A DNA stretch of 64,000 nucleotides from Thermus caldilimi (GTDB lineage Bacteria; Deinococcota; Deinococci; Deinococcales; Thermaceae). The translations under genes and the position numbers were made by a program. The stretch covers positions 1,536,796 through 1,600,795 of the forward strand of contig NZ_CP038452.1 of assembly GCF_004684245.1 (NCBI RefSeq), in the 5' to 3' direction. Under the pieces are notes generated by a model, which had not been told where the DNA came from, ran no database searches, and saw only the letters and a program-made list of their open reading frames with translations. Positions 39,261-48,714 of the stretch are shown here, one piece after another (position 1 is the first letter of the stretch; each line of letters opens with the position of its first letter).

Positions 39261-39677
39261 GTAGAAGACCTGGCCCGCCTGCCCCTTGAAGTTCAGACGG
39301 TACCCGGGGTCGGTGGTGATCTGGGGGCGCAGGGAAAGGGGAGCAAGCTCCTGCCTGGCGGCAAACCAGTTCCGGGCCACGCTCACCGCCTGCACCACTC
39401 CTCTATCGTCCAGAAGCACCAGGCGGAGCCGGGCCCTCCCTTGAAGGTCCGCAGAAACCGCACTCACCCCCACCGCCTGGTCCTGGTCTAGGGCTATGCG
39501 GTATACCTTTACCCCCGGCCTTAGCTCCCCCCCGCTCTCCTGGGCTGGGGGCAGGTCGGCGATCACCGAACCTCCCACCAATAGGTCCCCGCTCACAGGC
39601 GGGGTACCCTGGAGATTGCAAGCCGCGAGGGTGAGAACCGCTAAGCCCACAACCATCCCTCTGGCCATCCGCCACAT
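39261..39677 (-). pseudogene. Lipoprotein gene, 5' fragment (split by IS1634-like element)
   Basis: The fragment encodes a signal peptide with lipobox (VLTLAAC, Cys about 20) and a beta-rich mature part ending FKGQAGQVFY at the insertion. The intact protein would have 268 residues and be exposed outside the cytoplasmic membrane; its role is unknown. The ATG at 39677 follows AAGGGGG; an ATG three codons later is the alternative. It lies 62 nt after fakA on the same strand. Confidence 0.85.
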
Positions 39678-39739
39678 AAAACCCCCTTTCCCCCAGCATA
39701 GCCCGGGAAAAGGGGGAAGGAACTTAGGCTTTCTTTAGG

Positions 39740-41305
39740 CTACTCCAAGACCCCCAGGTAGGCGTACAGGTCGGGGCCCCCGGGGAGGATCTCCACCGCC
39801 AGCTCGGGGAACTTGGCCGCCACCTCCTCGGCCTTTTCCCTGGGGGTATTGGGCCCCAGGAAGAGGGTGAGGACCTCCTTCCCCTCGCCCGCCAGGCGGA
39901 TGAGGCCTTCCAGCACCTCCTCGGGGGTTTCTCCCATGAGGACCAGCCTGCCATCCAGAAGCCCGATGGGCTTATCCTTCAGGACCTTGACCCCATCCAC
40001 CTCGGCGTCCCGGCTGGCCCAGGTGACCTCGAGGGTCACCGCCCCCTTCAGGGCCTCCTCCATCTCGGGAAGAAGCTCCTCCACCTCCGCCTCAGACAGG
40101 TAGCGCACCGCCGCCGCCAGGCCCTGACCCAGGGTGCGGGTTTTGAGCACGTACACCTCTTTGCCCTGGGCTTTGGCCAGCTCCGCCGCCTTCTCCGCCG
40201 CCAGGAAGACGTTCGGGTTGTTAGGCAGAAGGATCACCTTGGGGCTGGCCACGCTCCTTATGGCGGCCAGCAGGTCCTCCACGCTGGGGTTTTGCGTTTG
40301 CCCTCCCGCCACCACCCGGGCCCCCAAACTCCGGAAGACCCGACTCGGGCCATGCCCCAGGGCCACCGCCACCAGGCCCGTGGGAGGAGGGGCCTCCTCC
40401 CCTGCCCCCACCATGGCCAGGATCTCCGTGTGTTGCTCGGTCATGTCTTCCACCTTGGTGCGCACCATGCGGCCGAAGCGGGCCACGGTGACCAGGAGGC
40501 CATCGGGGTCATCGGTGTGGATGTGCCCCTTCACATACCCCTCAGCCCCCACCACCAAGAGGGAGTCCCCGAAAGGCGCCACCGCTTCTCGGATCTTCTC
40601 TATGGGCACCTCCACCCCCTCCATGAGGAACTCCGTGCAGTAGCCGAACTCCTCGGTGGCGAAAGCGGTCTGGGCGTAGCGCTCCACCTTCGGAGGCTCC
40701 GGGAGGGGAAGCTTAAAGGCATACCCCTTCAGGCCCTCCAGGAAGCGCACGTACCCCGCGCCGCCTGCGTCCACCACCCCGGCTTGCTTCAGCACGGGAA
40801 GGAGTTCGGGGGTTCTGGCCAAAGCCTCCCGAGCAGCCTCCAGAGCGCTTTCCAGGACGGCCTCGAGGCTTCCGCCCCTGGCCCCTTCCGCCGCCGCCCG
40901 GGCCACGGTGAGGATGGTCCCCTCCACCGGCTTCATCACCGCCTTGTAGCCCGTCTCCGCCCCCAGGCGCAGGGCCTCCGCGAGCCCTGGGGCGTCCAGC
41001 ACCTCTCGCTTGCGCAGGGCCTCGCTAAAGCCCTTGAGGATCTGGGAGAGGATCACCCCGCTGTTCCCCCGGGCCCCCAAGAGGCTGCCATAGGCGATGG
41101 CCCGGGCCACCTCAGGCATCTTGGAAGTGTCGGTAAGATCCAGCTCCCGCCGGGCGGCCTCCAGGGTGAGGTGCATGTTGGTCCCTGTGTCCCCGTCGGG
41201 CACCGGGTAAACGTTCAGGGCGTTCAACTCCTCCACGTAGACCCGGAACCAGTCCGTGGCGTAGCGGAAGGCCTCCGCCAGCTCCCCCGGGGTCCAACTA
41301 GCCAC
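39740..41305 (-). CDS. fakA: Fatty acid kinase-type protein FakA (DAK2 domain)
   Basis: A 521-residue protein of the YloV/FakA family: N-terminal DhaL-like kinase domain (LNVYPVPDGDTGTNM, with the metal-binding aspartates; GARGNSGVILSQ), a middle domain (GYCTEFLMEG, HIHTDDPDGLL) and a C-terminal domain. FakA phosphorylates fatty acids bound to FakB for entry into phospholipid synthesis. The start is GTG at 41305, overlapping the asp23 stop by 8 nt. No FakB gene is in the window. Confidence 0.9.
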   Translation of the reverse strand: MASWTPGELAEAFRYATDWFRVYVEELNALNVYPVPDGDTGTNMHLTLEAARRELDLTDTSKMPEVARAIAYGSLLGARGNSGVILSQILKGFSEALRKREVLDAPGLAEALRLGAETGYKAVMKPVEGTILTVARAAAEGARGGSLEAVLESALEAAREALARTPELLPVLKQAGVVDAGGAGYVRFLEGLKGYAFKLPLPEPPKVERYAQTAFATEEFGYCTEFLMEGVEVPIEKIREAVAPFGDSLLVVGAEGYVKGHIHTDDPDGLLVTVARFGRMVRTKVEDMTEQHTEILAMVGAGEEAPPPTGLVAVALGHGPSRVFRSLGARVVAGGQTQNPSVEDLLAAIRSVASPKVILLPNNPNVFLAAEKAAELAKAQGKEVYVLKTRTLGQGLAAAVRYLSEAEVEELLPEMEEALKGAVTLEVTWASRDAEVDGVKVLKDKPIGLLDGRLVLMGETPEEVLEGLIRLAGEGKEVLTLFLGPNTPREKAEEVAAKFPELAVEILPGGPDLYAYLGVLE

Positions 41306-41639
41306 GCCCCACCCCCACCACGTGCACCCGCACCTGGGAAAGCTCCACCCCGGCGAGCTTCTTGGCAGCGAAGGCCACCCGCTCCGCCAGGGACTCCACC
41401 ACCGTGGGGATGCGAGTGCCCACCGCCACCACCACGTAGAAGTCGGCGGTGTACTTTCCCGGGCTCGCCGGGTCCTGGCGCACCACCACCCCCTCGCTGG
41501 CCTCCTGCCGCCCCAGGATGCGCACCACCTGGTCCTTAAGCCCCGCCGGGGCCATCCCTACCACCCCCGGCACCTCGTGGGCCGCCAGGGCCAACAAGGA
41601 GGCCAAGGCCCCCTCGGTTACCGTCACCCGTCCTTGCAT
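41298..41639 (-). CDS. Asp23/YloU family protein
   Basis: A 113-residue Asp23-family protein (GALASLLALAAHEVPGVVGM; YVVVAVGTRIPTVVESLAERV). The family is often encoded directly before FakA, as here, suggesting a shared envelope or lipid role. It starts 1 nt after the ald stop. Confidence 0.88.
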   Translation of the reverse strand: MQGRVTVTEGALASLLALAAHEVPGVVGMAPAGLKDQVVRILGRQEASEGVVVRQDPASPGKYTADFYVVVAVGTRIPTVVESLAERVAFAAKKLAGVELSQVRVHVVGVGRG

Positions 41640-41640
41640 C

Positions 41641-42749
41641 CTACCTCCTTAGGGCCTCCTCTGGGGGAGTATAGGGCAGACCGAAGGCCTCCGCCACCCC
41701 GGGATGGGTGAGGAGCCCTTTGTGGGTGTTCAAGCCCTTGAGGAGGGCGTCATCCCCCAGAAGGGCCTGAAGGCCCTTTTCCGCCAGCTTCAGCACGTAG
41801 GGCAGGGTCTGGTTGGTGAGGGCAAAGGTGCTGGTCCTGGGCACCGCCCCCGGCATGTTGGCCACCCCGTAGTGCACCACTCCCTCCACCACGTAGGTGG
41901 GCTCGGCGTGGGTGGTGGGGCGGATGGTTTCCACGCATCCCCCCTGGTCCACGGCCACATCCACGATCACCGAGCCCTCCTTCATAAGGGGGAGCATGTC
42001 CCGGGTAACCAACTTGGGGGCCTTGGCCCCGGGCACCAAGACCGCCCCGATGAGGAGGTCCGCGTGCTGGATGCTCCGCTTGATGTTGGCCTCGGTGGCG
42101 GTGAGGGTGATGACCCTCCCCCCAAAGACGTCGTCCAGGTACTGGAGCCTCCGGTGGTTCACGTCCAGGATGGTCACCTGGGCCCCCATGCCCAAGGCGA
42201 TCTTGGCAGCGTTGGTGCCCACGGTCCCACCCCCCAGGATGACCACGCTGGCCGGGGCCACTCCGGGCACCCCCCGAGAAGCACCCCCCGCCCTCCATGG
42301 GGCTTCTCCAGGAACTGGGCTCCCACCTGGGGGGCCATGCGCCCCGCCACCTCGCTCATGGGAACGAGGAGAGGAAGGGAGCCATCGGGAAGCTGCACGG
42401 TCTCGTAGGCGATTCCCGTGACCCCGCTTTGCAGCATGGCCTCGGTGAGGACGCGGTCAGCGGCCAGGTGCAGATAGGTAAAGAGGATAAGCCCGGGGCG
42501 CAAAAAGCGAAACTCCTCGGGAAGGGGCTCCTTCACCTTCACCACCACCTCCGCCCCCCAGGCCTCTTCCCGGCTCACCAGCTCAGCCCCCGCCCGCTCG
42601 TACTCGGCATCGGATAGGCCCGAGCCCACCCCCGCCCCCCGCTCCACCAAAACGGTATGCCCCCGCTTGACCAGGCTTTCCACCCCACCCGGGGTCATGG
42701 CCACGCGGTTCTCCAGGGTCTTGATCTCTTTGGGAACGCCGATCACCAT
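41641..42749 (-). pseudogene. ald: Alanine dehydrogenase, frameshifted
   Basis: Two overlapping frames make one alanine dehydrogenase, the NAD-dependent deamination of L-alanine to pyruvate. The 5' part reads [20 protein letters not shown] to [12 protein letters not shown]; the 3' part continues [20 protein letters not shown] to the stop. The break is at a G run (42270-42275): six G where seven are needed for VLLGGVPGVAP. The span of 1109 nt is one short of 370 codons. Catalytic Lys and His and the Rossmann motif are kept, so this is probably an intact 369-residue enzyme with a sequencing undercall, though real loss is possible. It starts 1 nt after truB. Confidence 0.88.
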
Positions 42750-42750
42750 A

Positions 42751-43689
42751 CTACGCCTCCTTTACAAAGACACGCCTTATCTTGAGCTTGAAGCCATCCC
42801 CCTCAGCGATGGCCAGAAGCCTTCTTCGGGAGTCCACCAGGGCCACATAGCCCAAGGCGGGGATGGGCAAGGGCACCCCCTCCAGCACCCGCCGGGCCTC
42901 GGTATGGGAGAGCTCCACCACCGGAAAGGGCAGGACATCGGTCTCGGGGATGGCCTTTTCCGGGGAGAGTTCGGAAAGCCTCACCGCCCGTTCCAGCCCC
43001 ACCTTGCCGATGCGGGTGCGCACCAGCCCGGAAAGGAACGCCTTGGTCCTGAGCTTCTCCCCCAGGTCCCGGGCAAAGGCCCGCACATAGGTGCCGGGGC
43101 CCACCACCAAGCGGATCACCGCCGTGGGGTAGGGACCCAAGGGTTTCGGAAGCTCCACCTTGCGCCCACCCTTTTCCGCAAGCCGCCAACCCTTGGCTGA
43201 GGGAGCGATGGGATGGGGTATGGGCTCGGGGTCCAAGGCAAGGAGTTCCACCTCCAGGTACCTTACCGGCCTTGTGCCAAGCTCCAAGGGCTTTCCCTCC
43301 CGAGCGGCCTCGTAGGCCCTTTTTCCTCCCACCTTGATGGCGGAGTAGAGGGGAGGCACCTGCTCCTTGAGCTTCAAAAATGAAGGGAGAACGCTTTCCA
43401 AGTCCTTGCGCTCAAAGCGCACCGGCGCCTCCTCGCTCACCGGCCCTTCCGCATCCAAAGTGGGGGTGGTGGCCCCGAAGGAAACCCAGGCGATGTACTC
43501 CTTGTCCTCCCCTGAAAGGAAGGGGACCAGCTTGGTGCTCTCGTCGGAAACCAAAAGGAGAAGGCCCGTGGCCAGAGGGTCCAGGGTTCCCGTATGCCCT
43601 ACCCGGCGGGTACCAAGCAGGCGCCTCGCCTCCTCCACCGCATCATGGGAGGTGAGGTAGAGGGGCTTGTCCACCGCGTAGAGGGCCAT
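42751..43689 (-). CDS. truB: tRNA pseudouridine-55 synthase TruB
   Basis: A 312-residue enzyme that makes pseudouridine 55 in the tRNA T-loop. The catalytic aspartate is Asp37 in [11 protein letters not shown], and a PUA-like C-terminal domain is present ([21 protein letters not shown]). A TGATACAAT extended -10 box lies 9 nt upstream. It heads the minus-strand cluster truB-ald-asp23-fakA. Confidence 0.95.
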   Translation of the reverse strand: MALYAVDKPLYLTSHDAVEEARRLLGTRRVGHTGTLDPLATGLLLLVSDESTKLVPFLSGEDKEYIAWVSFGATTPTLDAEGPVSEEAPVRFERKDLESVLPSFLKLKEQVPPLYSAIKVGGKRAYEAAREGKPLELGTRPVRYLEVELLALDPEPIPHPIAPSAKGWRLAEKGGRKVELPKPLGPYPTAVIRLVVGPGTYVRAFARDLGEKLRTKAFLSGLVRTRIGKVGLERAVRLSELSPEKAIPETDVLPFPVVELSHTEARRVLEGVPLPIPALGYVALVDSRRRLLAIAEGDGFKLKIRRVFVKEA

Positions 43690-43698
43690 GCCTAGGGG

Positions 43699-43704
43699 AT
43701 TGTA
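43699..43704 (-). promoter_or_regulatory. truB -10 box (extended, TGATACAAT)
   Basis: TACAAT on the minus strand with TG one base upstream forms an extended -10, which can work without a good -35. The start would lie about 3 nt before the truB ATG. Confidence 0.6.
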
Positions 43705-43734
43705 TCACCATCCGGTAGGGGAAAGAATGGAGGC

Positions 43735-44523
43735 ATGGATCTAGAAGGTCGCTACCCTAGCCTCGCCTTCACCTGGCCTCGGCTTGGGGTGCTGGAGATC
43801 ACCCTCAGGGGGGAAAAACTCAACGCCTTAGGCCCCGAAGCCCACCGGGACCTGGCCCGGGTCTGGCGCGACCTCGAGGAGGTGGAAGGAGTTAAGGCCA
43901 TTCTTTTGAGGGGCCAGGGTGGGGTCTTCTCCGCCGGGGGTTCCTTCGCCCTCATCGAGGAGATGCGCTCCTCCCACGAGGCCCTGATGCGGGTCTTTTG
44001 GGAGGCGAGGGAGCTGGTGCTCGGGCCCTTGGGCTTCCCCAGGCCGGTGGTGGCCGCGGTGGAGGGGGTGGCGGTGGGGGCGGGGCTGGCCTTGGCCCTG
44101 GCCAGCGACGTGGTGGTGGCGGGCAAGAAGGCCAGGCTTCTGGACGGACATCTTAGGCTTGGGGTGGCGGCCGGGGACCATGCGGTCCTCCTTTGGCCCC
44201 TCCTGGTGGGCATGGCCAAGGCCAAATACCACCTCCTCCTCAACGAACCCCTCACCGGGGAGGAGGCGGAGCGGCTGGGCCTCATCGCCTTGGCGGTGGA
44301 GGATGAAAAGGTGTACGAAAAGGCCCTCGAGGTGGCCACCCGCCTGGCCCAAGGCCCCAAGGAGGCCTTAAGCCTCACCAAGCACGCCCTGAACGGATGG
44401 TTCCGCACCCTCGTGCCCCACTTTGAGGTGTCCTTGGCCCTGGAGTTTTTGGGGTTTTCCGGGAAAGAGCTGGAAGAGGGCCTGAAGGCCCTCAAGGAGA
44501 AACGCCCTCCCAGGTTCCCGTGA
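43735..44523 (+). CDS. Crotonase (enoyl-CoA hydratase/isomerase) family protein
   Basis: A 262-residue crotonase-fold protein: oxyanion-hole segments VFSAGGSF and EGVAVGAGLALALASDVVVA are clear. The usual catalytic Glu pair of hydratases is not obvious; an Asp occurs in LGVAAGDHAVLLWP, which suggests a branch other than classical hydratase. GGAGG lies just before the ATG at 43735. It leads a plus-strand run with rsuA-like and hpt genes, translationally coupled to the next gene (TGATG). Confidence 0.85.
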   Translation: MDLEGRYPSLAFTWPRLGVLEITLRGEKLNALGPEAHRDLARVWRDLEEVEGVKAILLRGQGGVFSAGGSFALIEEMRSSHEALMRVFWEARELVLGPLGFPRPVVAAVEGVAVGAGLALALASDVVVAGKKARLLDGHLRLGVAAGDHAVLLWPLLVGMAKAKYHLLLNEPLTGEEAERLGLIALAVEDEKVYEKALEVATRLAQGPKEALSLTKHALNGWFRTLVPHFEVSLALEFLGFSGKELEEGLKALKEKRPPRFP

Positions 44524-45221
44524 TGCGCCTGCAAGCCTTCCTGGCCCGGGCCGGGGTGGGAAGCCGCCGGAAGGCGGAGAGGCTCATCCTCGAGGGCCGG
44601 GTGCGGGTGAACGGGGCGGTGGCCCGCCTGGGGCAGAAGGTGGGGCCAGGGGACGTGGTGGAGGTGGACGGAAGACGGGTGGAACTGCCCCAGGAGAGGG
44701 TGGTCCTGGCCCTGCACAAGCCCAGGGGCTACACCACCACCCGCCATGACCCCCACGCGGCGCACACGGTCTTTGACCTTTTGCCCGATATCCCCGGCCT
44801 CCACCCCATAGGCCGCCTGGACCGGGACTCAGAGGGGCTCCTCCTCCTCACCAACGACGGCCACCTGACCCTCCGCCTCACCCACCCCCGGTACGGGGTC
44901 AGGAAGGTCTACCGGGTCTACACGGAAAAGGGCACCCTGCCGGAGGCCATCTGCCGGAAGCTCGTGCAGGGAGTGGAGCTGGAAGACGGCCCTGCCCGGG
45001 CCCTTTTCTGCCGCCCCGCCCCTGGGGGGGCCCTCCTCACCCTGACCGAGGGGAGGAAGCGGGAGGTACGGAGGATGCTCAAGGCGGTGGGATACCCGGT
45101 GAGGCGCCTCCTAAGGGTGCAGGTGGGCCCCATCCGCCTGGGGAACCTACCTCCAGGGCGGTGGCGCAGGCTCTCCGAGGAGGAGGTGGCGGCCCTCCTC
45201 CGGAAAAGCGGGCTAGAATGA
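44523..45221 (+). CDS. RsuA/RluB family rRNA pseudouridine synthase
   Basis: A 232-residue enzyme with an N-terminal S4 RNA-binding domain (about 1-48) and a catalytic domain carrying GRLDRDSEGLLLLTNDG (Asp100 nucleophile). Members modify 16S or 23S rRNA; which base cannot be told. The ATG overlaps the preceding stop; a GTG one codon upstream is less likely. Confidence 0.92.
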   Translation: MRLQAFLARAGVGSRRKAERLILEGRVRVNGAVARLGQKVGPGDVVEVDGRRVELPQERVVLALHKPRGYTTTRHDPHAAHTVFDLLPDIPGLHPIGRLDRDSEGLLLLTNDGHLTLRLTHPRYGVRKVYRVYTEKGTLPEAICRKLVQGVELEDGPARALFCRPAPGGALLTLTEGRKREVRRMLKAVGYPVRRLLRVQVGPIRLGNLPPGRWRRLSEEEVAALLRKSGLE

Positions 45222-45763
45222 AGGGCATGTTCACCGCGGGGAACGGACCCGTGCAAATCCCAGCCGAGGCCATAGAGCAACGGGTGAAAGAGCTGGGCGC
45301 CCAGATCGCCCAGGACTACCAGGGGAAAACCCCCCACCTCATCTGCGTGTTGAACGGGGCCTTCGTCTTCATGGCCGACTTGGTCAGGGCCATCCCCTTA
45401 CCCCTGACCCTGGACTTCATCTCCATCAGCTCTTACGGGAACGCCTACCGCAGTAGCGGCGAGGTGGAGCTATTGAAGGACCTCCGCCTTCCCATCCACG
45501 GCCGGGATGTCATCGTGGTGGAGGACATCGTGGACACCGGGCTTACCCTCGCCTACCTCCTGGACTACCTCGAGGCCCGAAAGCCCGCCTCCATCCGGGT
45601 GGCCGCCCTCCTCTCCAAGCCCAGCCGTCGCCAGGTGGAGGTGCCCATCCACTACCTGGGCTTCGAGATCGAGGACGCCTACGTCTACGGGTACGGCCTG
45701 GACCGGGCCCAGTTCGACCGCAACCTGCCCTTCATCACCTCCATCCGCCCGGAGGAAGAATGA
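45218..45763 (+). CDS. hpt: Hypoxanthine(-guanine) phosphoribosyltransferase
   Basis: A 181-residue purine salvage enzyme. The PRPP-binding motif VVEDIVDTGLT and the flexible loop SSYGN are present. The ATG at 45218 overlaps the previous stop (ATGA); an ATG three codons later (MFTAGNGPVQI) gives the N-terminus I recall for Thermus and is equally possible. Followed by a YhhQ-like gene, also overlapping. Confidence 0.93.
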   Translation: MKGMFTAGNGPVQIPAEAIEQRVKELGAQIAQDYQGKTPHLICVLNGAFVFMADLVRAIPLPLTLDFISISSYGNAYRSSGEVELLKDLRLPIHGRDVIVVEDIVDTGLTLAYLLDYLEARKPASIRVAALLSKPSRRQVEVPIHYLGFEIEDAYVYGYGLDRAQFDRNLPFITSIRPEEE

Positions 45764-46428
45764 AGTACCTGGACCTGATCGCCGTTCTCTTCGCCGCCGT
45801 GCTTTTGGTTTCCAACGTGGCCTCCACCAAGCTGGTGGTGTTGGGGCCCTTTACCTTTGACGGCGGTACCCTGCTTTTCCCCTTGGCCTACATCTTCGGG
45901 GACGTGCTCACCGAAGTCTACGGCTATAGGCGTAGCCGCCGGGTGATTTGGCTCGGCTTCTTTGCCCTCCTCCTGGCCACCCTTACCTTCCAGGGAGTAG
46001 CCGCCCTCCCCGCCCCCAAGGATGAGGAAAGCCAGCGCTTCGCTCAGGCCTTCGGCCTCCTTTTGGGCCTTACCCCCAGGATCGTCCTGGGAAGCCTCCT
46101 GGCCTACTTCGTGGGGGAGTTCGCCAACGCCTATGTCCTGGCCAAGCTTAAGGTGAAGACGGAAGGACGCTTCTTTTGGCTTAGGGCCCTCACCTCCACC
46201 CTGGTGGGCCAGGGGCTGGACACGGGCATCTTTCTCCTGGTGGCCTTCTACGGGGTCTTCCCTCCGGAGGTGCTGTGGGCGGTCTTCCTCTCCAACTACG
46301 TGTTCAAGGTGGGGGTGGAGGCCCTCATGCTCCCCATCACCTACGGGGTGGTGGGCTTCCTTAAGCGGGTGGAAGGGCTTGACGTCTACGACCGGGACAC
46401 GGACTTCAATCCCTTCCGCTTGGCGTAA
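45760..46428 (+). CDS. Queuosine precursor transporter (YhhQ/DUF165)
   Basis: A 222-residue membrane protein with about six helices and the family pattern LLVSNVASTKLV, FPLAYIFGDVLTEVYGY and GQGLDTGIFLLVAFYG. YhhQ imports preQ0/preQ1 for tRNA queuosine. It overlaps hpt by 4 nt and is followed by purA 11 nt later, so it sits in a purine-related run. Confidence 0.9.
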   Translation: MKYLDLIAVLFAAVLLVSNVASTKLVVLGPFTFDGGTLLFPLAYIFGDVLTEVYGYRRSRRVIWLGFFALLLATLTFQGVAALPAPKDEESQRFAQAFGLLLGLTPRIVLGSLLAYFVGEFANAYVLAKLKVKTEGRFFWLRALTSTLVGQGLDTGIFLLVAFYGVFPPEVLWAVFLSNYVFKVGVEALMLPITYGVVGFLKRVEGLDVYDRDTDFNPFRLA

Positions 46429-46439
46429 GCTTTAAGGGG

Positions 46440-47666
46440 ATGCCGGGAGTCGCCATCATAGGAGCCCAGTGGGGGGACGAGGGCAAGGGTAAGGTGGTGG
46501 ATGCCCTCGCTCAGGAAGCCGATTACGTGATCCGCTACCAGGGCGGGGCCAACGCTGGCCACACGGTGGTGGCGGAGGGGCGGGTCTTCAAGCTGAACCT
46601 TCTACCCTCGGGGGTTATCCATCCCCATGCGGTGAACGTCCTGGGGGACGGGATGGTCATAGACCCCTTCCGTTTCCAGGAGGAGCTTGCGGCCCTGAGA
46701 AAGGAGGGTTTCCATCCCCAGGTGCTGGTTTCGGAACGGGCCCACCTGGTCCTTCCCCACCACAAGCACGTGGAAAGCCGCCACAACTTCGTGGGCACCA
46801 CTGGCCGGGGCATCGGCCCCGCCTATTCCGACCGGGCCAGGAGGGTGGGGATCCGGGCTGGGGACCTCCTAAAGGAAGAGGTGTTAAGGGAACGGGTGCG
46901 CCGCCTCCTTTTGGAAAAGCCCAACTCCACCCGGGAAGCGGGCTGGGACACGGAGGAAAAGGCCATGGCCGACCTCTATCGGATGCGGGAGATCCTGGCC
47001 CCCTTTGTGGCGGACACCGGAAGCCTCTTGCGGGAAGCCCTCAAGCGGGGCAAGCGGCTTCTCTTTGAAGGGGCCCAAGCCACCCTGTTGGACCTCAACT
47101 ACGGCACCTACCCCTACGTGACCAGCTCCCACCCCACGGTGGGCGGCATCCTGGTGGGCACGGGGCTAAACCACAAGGCCATCACCAAGGTGTACGGGGT
47201 GGCCAAGGCCTACGCCACGAGGGTGGGGGAGGGTCCCTTCCCCACGGAGCTCCAAGGGAAGCTGGCCCATTATTTAAGGGAACGGGGCGGGGAGTACGGC
47301 ACCACCACGGGCCGCCCCAGGCGGGTGGGCTGGCTGGACCTGGTGGCCCTCAAGTACGCCTGTGAGGTGAACGGGTTTGACGGCCTGGCCCTCACCAAGC
47401 TGGACGTGCTCTCCGGGTTGGACAGGATTAGGGTGGCGGTGGAATACCTAGATGGAGCCCGGCCCGGGGAGACGAGCCCCGAGGCGGTGCGCTACCTGGA
47501 CCTCGAGGGCTGGGGGGAGGTTTCCGGGGTGCGAAGCCGGGAGGACCTTCCCACATCCCTAAGGCGCTACCTGGAGCTCATCGAGGAATACACCGGGGTG
47601 CCCGTGGTCCTCTTCTCCACCAGCCCCAGGCGGGAGGACACCTTCGGGGCGGTGAGCTGGGTATAG
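46440..47666 (+). CDS. purA: Adenylosuccinate synthetase
   Basis: A 408-residue GTP-dependent enzyme joining IMP and aspartate, first step to AMP. It shows GDEGKGK (12-18) with catalytic Asp13, the NAGHTV loop, and TTGRPRRVGWLDL near the C-terminus. It ends at a hairpin terminator. Confidence 0.96.
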   Translation: MPGVAIIGAQWGDEGKGKVVDALAQEADYVIRYQGGANAGHTVVAEGRVFKLNLLPSGVIHPHAVNVLGDGMVIDPFRFQEELAALRKEGFHPQVLVSERAHLVLPHHKHVESRHNFVGTTGRGIGPAYSDRARRVGIRAGDLLKEEVLRERVRRLLLEKPNSTREAGWDTEEKAMADLYRMREILAPFVADTGSLLREALKRGKRLLFEGAQATLLDLNYGTYPYVTSSHPTVGGILVGTGLNHKAITKVYGVAKAYATRVGEGPFPTELQGKLAHYLRERGGEYGTTTGRPRRVGWLDLVALKYACEVNGFDGLALTKLDVLSGLDRIRVAVEYLDGARPGETSPEAVRYLDLEGWGEVSGVRSREDLPTSLRRYLELIEEYTGVPVVLFSTSPRREDTFGAVSWV

Positions 47667-47670
47667 GGTC

Positions 47671-47699
47671 CCCCCACGCAGGCTGCGTCCGCGTGGGGG
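47671..47699 (+). terminator. Hairpin after purA
   Basis: CCCCCACGC (47671-47679) and GCGTGGGGG (47691-47699) form a 9-bp GC stem just past the purA stop. The T-tract is weak. It also separates purA from the converging trpD. Confidence 0.65.
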
Positions 47700-47722
47700 C
47701 CCCACTTTGCAAGGCGGAAAGG

Positions 47723-48714
47723 TTATCGGCCCCTCAGGAAGGCCACGTAGCGCTCCAGGAGCAGGTACGCCTCCCCCGAGGCCAGGACCTCCCGGGCCAG
47801 GCGCACCCCCTCCTGTATGGAGGGCGCCCTCCCGGCCGCGTAGAAGCCCGCCCCCGCGGCCAGGGCCACCCCTTGGGCGTGAGGGCCTTTCTCCTCCCCC
47901 TTTAGGATCCTTTTGGCCAGCTCGGCGTTCTCCTGGGGGGAGCCGCCCTTTAGGGCCTCGAGGGAAAGACGGGGGAGGCCCACCTCCTCGGGGGTGAGGG
48001 CATAGGCCCCCCGCCCCACCTCCACCACCTGGTTCTCCCCCAGGACCAGTTCGTCCGCCCCCTCCCCGTGGACCACCAGGCCCCCTGCCCCCAGGTGCCC
48101 CAGGGCCTCGGCCATGGGGGCAAGCCACCTGGGGCTATAGACCCCAAGCACATACCGGTCCGCCCCCGCGGGGTTGGTGAGGGGGCCCAGGAGGTTGAAG
48201 ACGGTGCGGATGCCCAGCTCGGCCCGCACCGGGGCCACGTGGCGCATGGCGGGGTGAAAAACCCGGGCGAAGAGGAAGCCAAAGCCCAGCGCCTCAATGG
48301 CCTCCCCCACCCGCTCAGGGGAAGCCTCCAGGTCCACCCCCAGGGCCTCGAGGAGGTCCGCAGAGCCCGCACGGGAGCTTGCCGCCCGGTTCCCGTGCTT
48401 GGCCACCGCCACCCCCCCGCCGCCGCCACCAGGGCCCCCAAGGTGGAGAGGTTCAAAAGCCCCTGGTGGTCCCCCCCGGTGCCCACGATGTCCAAAAGGG
48501 GCCTGCGGCTTACGGGGATACGCCGGGCCGCTTCCCGCATGGCCTTCGCCATGGCGGCGATCTCCTGGGGGGTCTCCCCCCTTAGGGCCATGGCGGTGAG
48601 CACCCCCGCCACCCGCACCGGGCTGAGCTCCCCCCGCATCATGGCCCCCATGAGGCCAAAGGCTTCCTCCTCCGTGAGCACCTCCCCCAAAAGCGCCTTC
48701 TTCACCGCGTCCAT
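47723..48714 (-). pseudogene. trpD: Anthranilate phosphoribosyltransferase, frameshifted
   Basis: TrpD moves phosphoribosyl from PRPP to anthranilate. The 5' frame reads MDAVKKALLGEVLTEEEAFG through DIVGTGGDHQGLLNLST to VAAAGG; the 3' frame continues VAVAKHGNRAASSRAGSADL to the stop. The break is at the G run 48412-48418: seven G where eight restore AAAGGVAVAKHG. The span of 992 nt is one short of 331 codons (330 residues). All motifs are kept, so a sequencing undercall is likeliest. It overlaps trpG by 13 nt. Confidence 0.9.
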
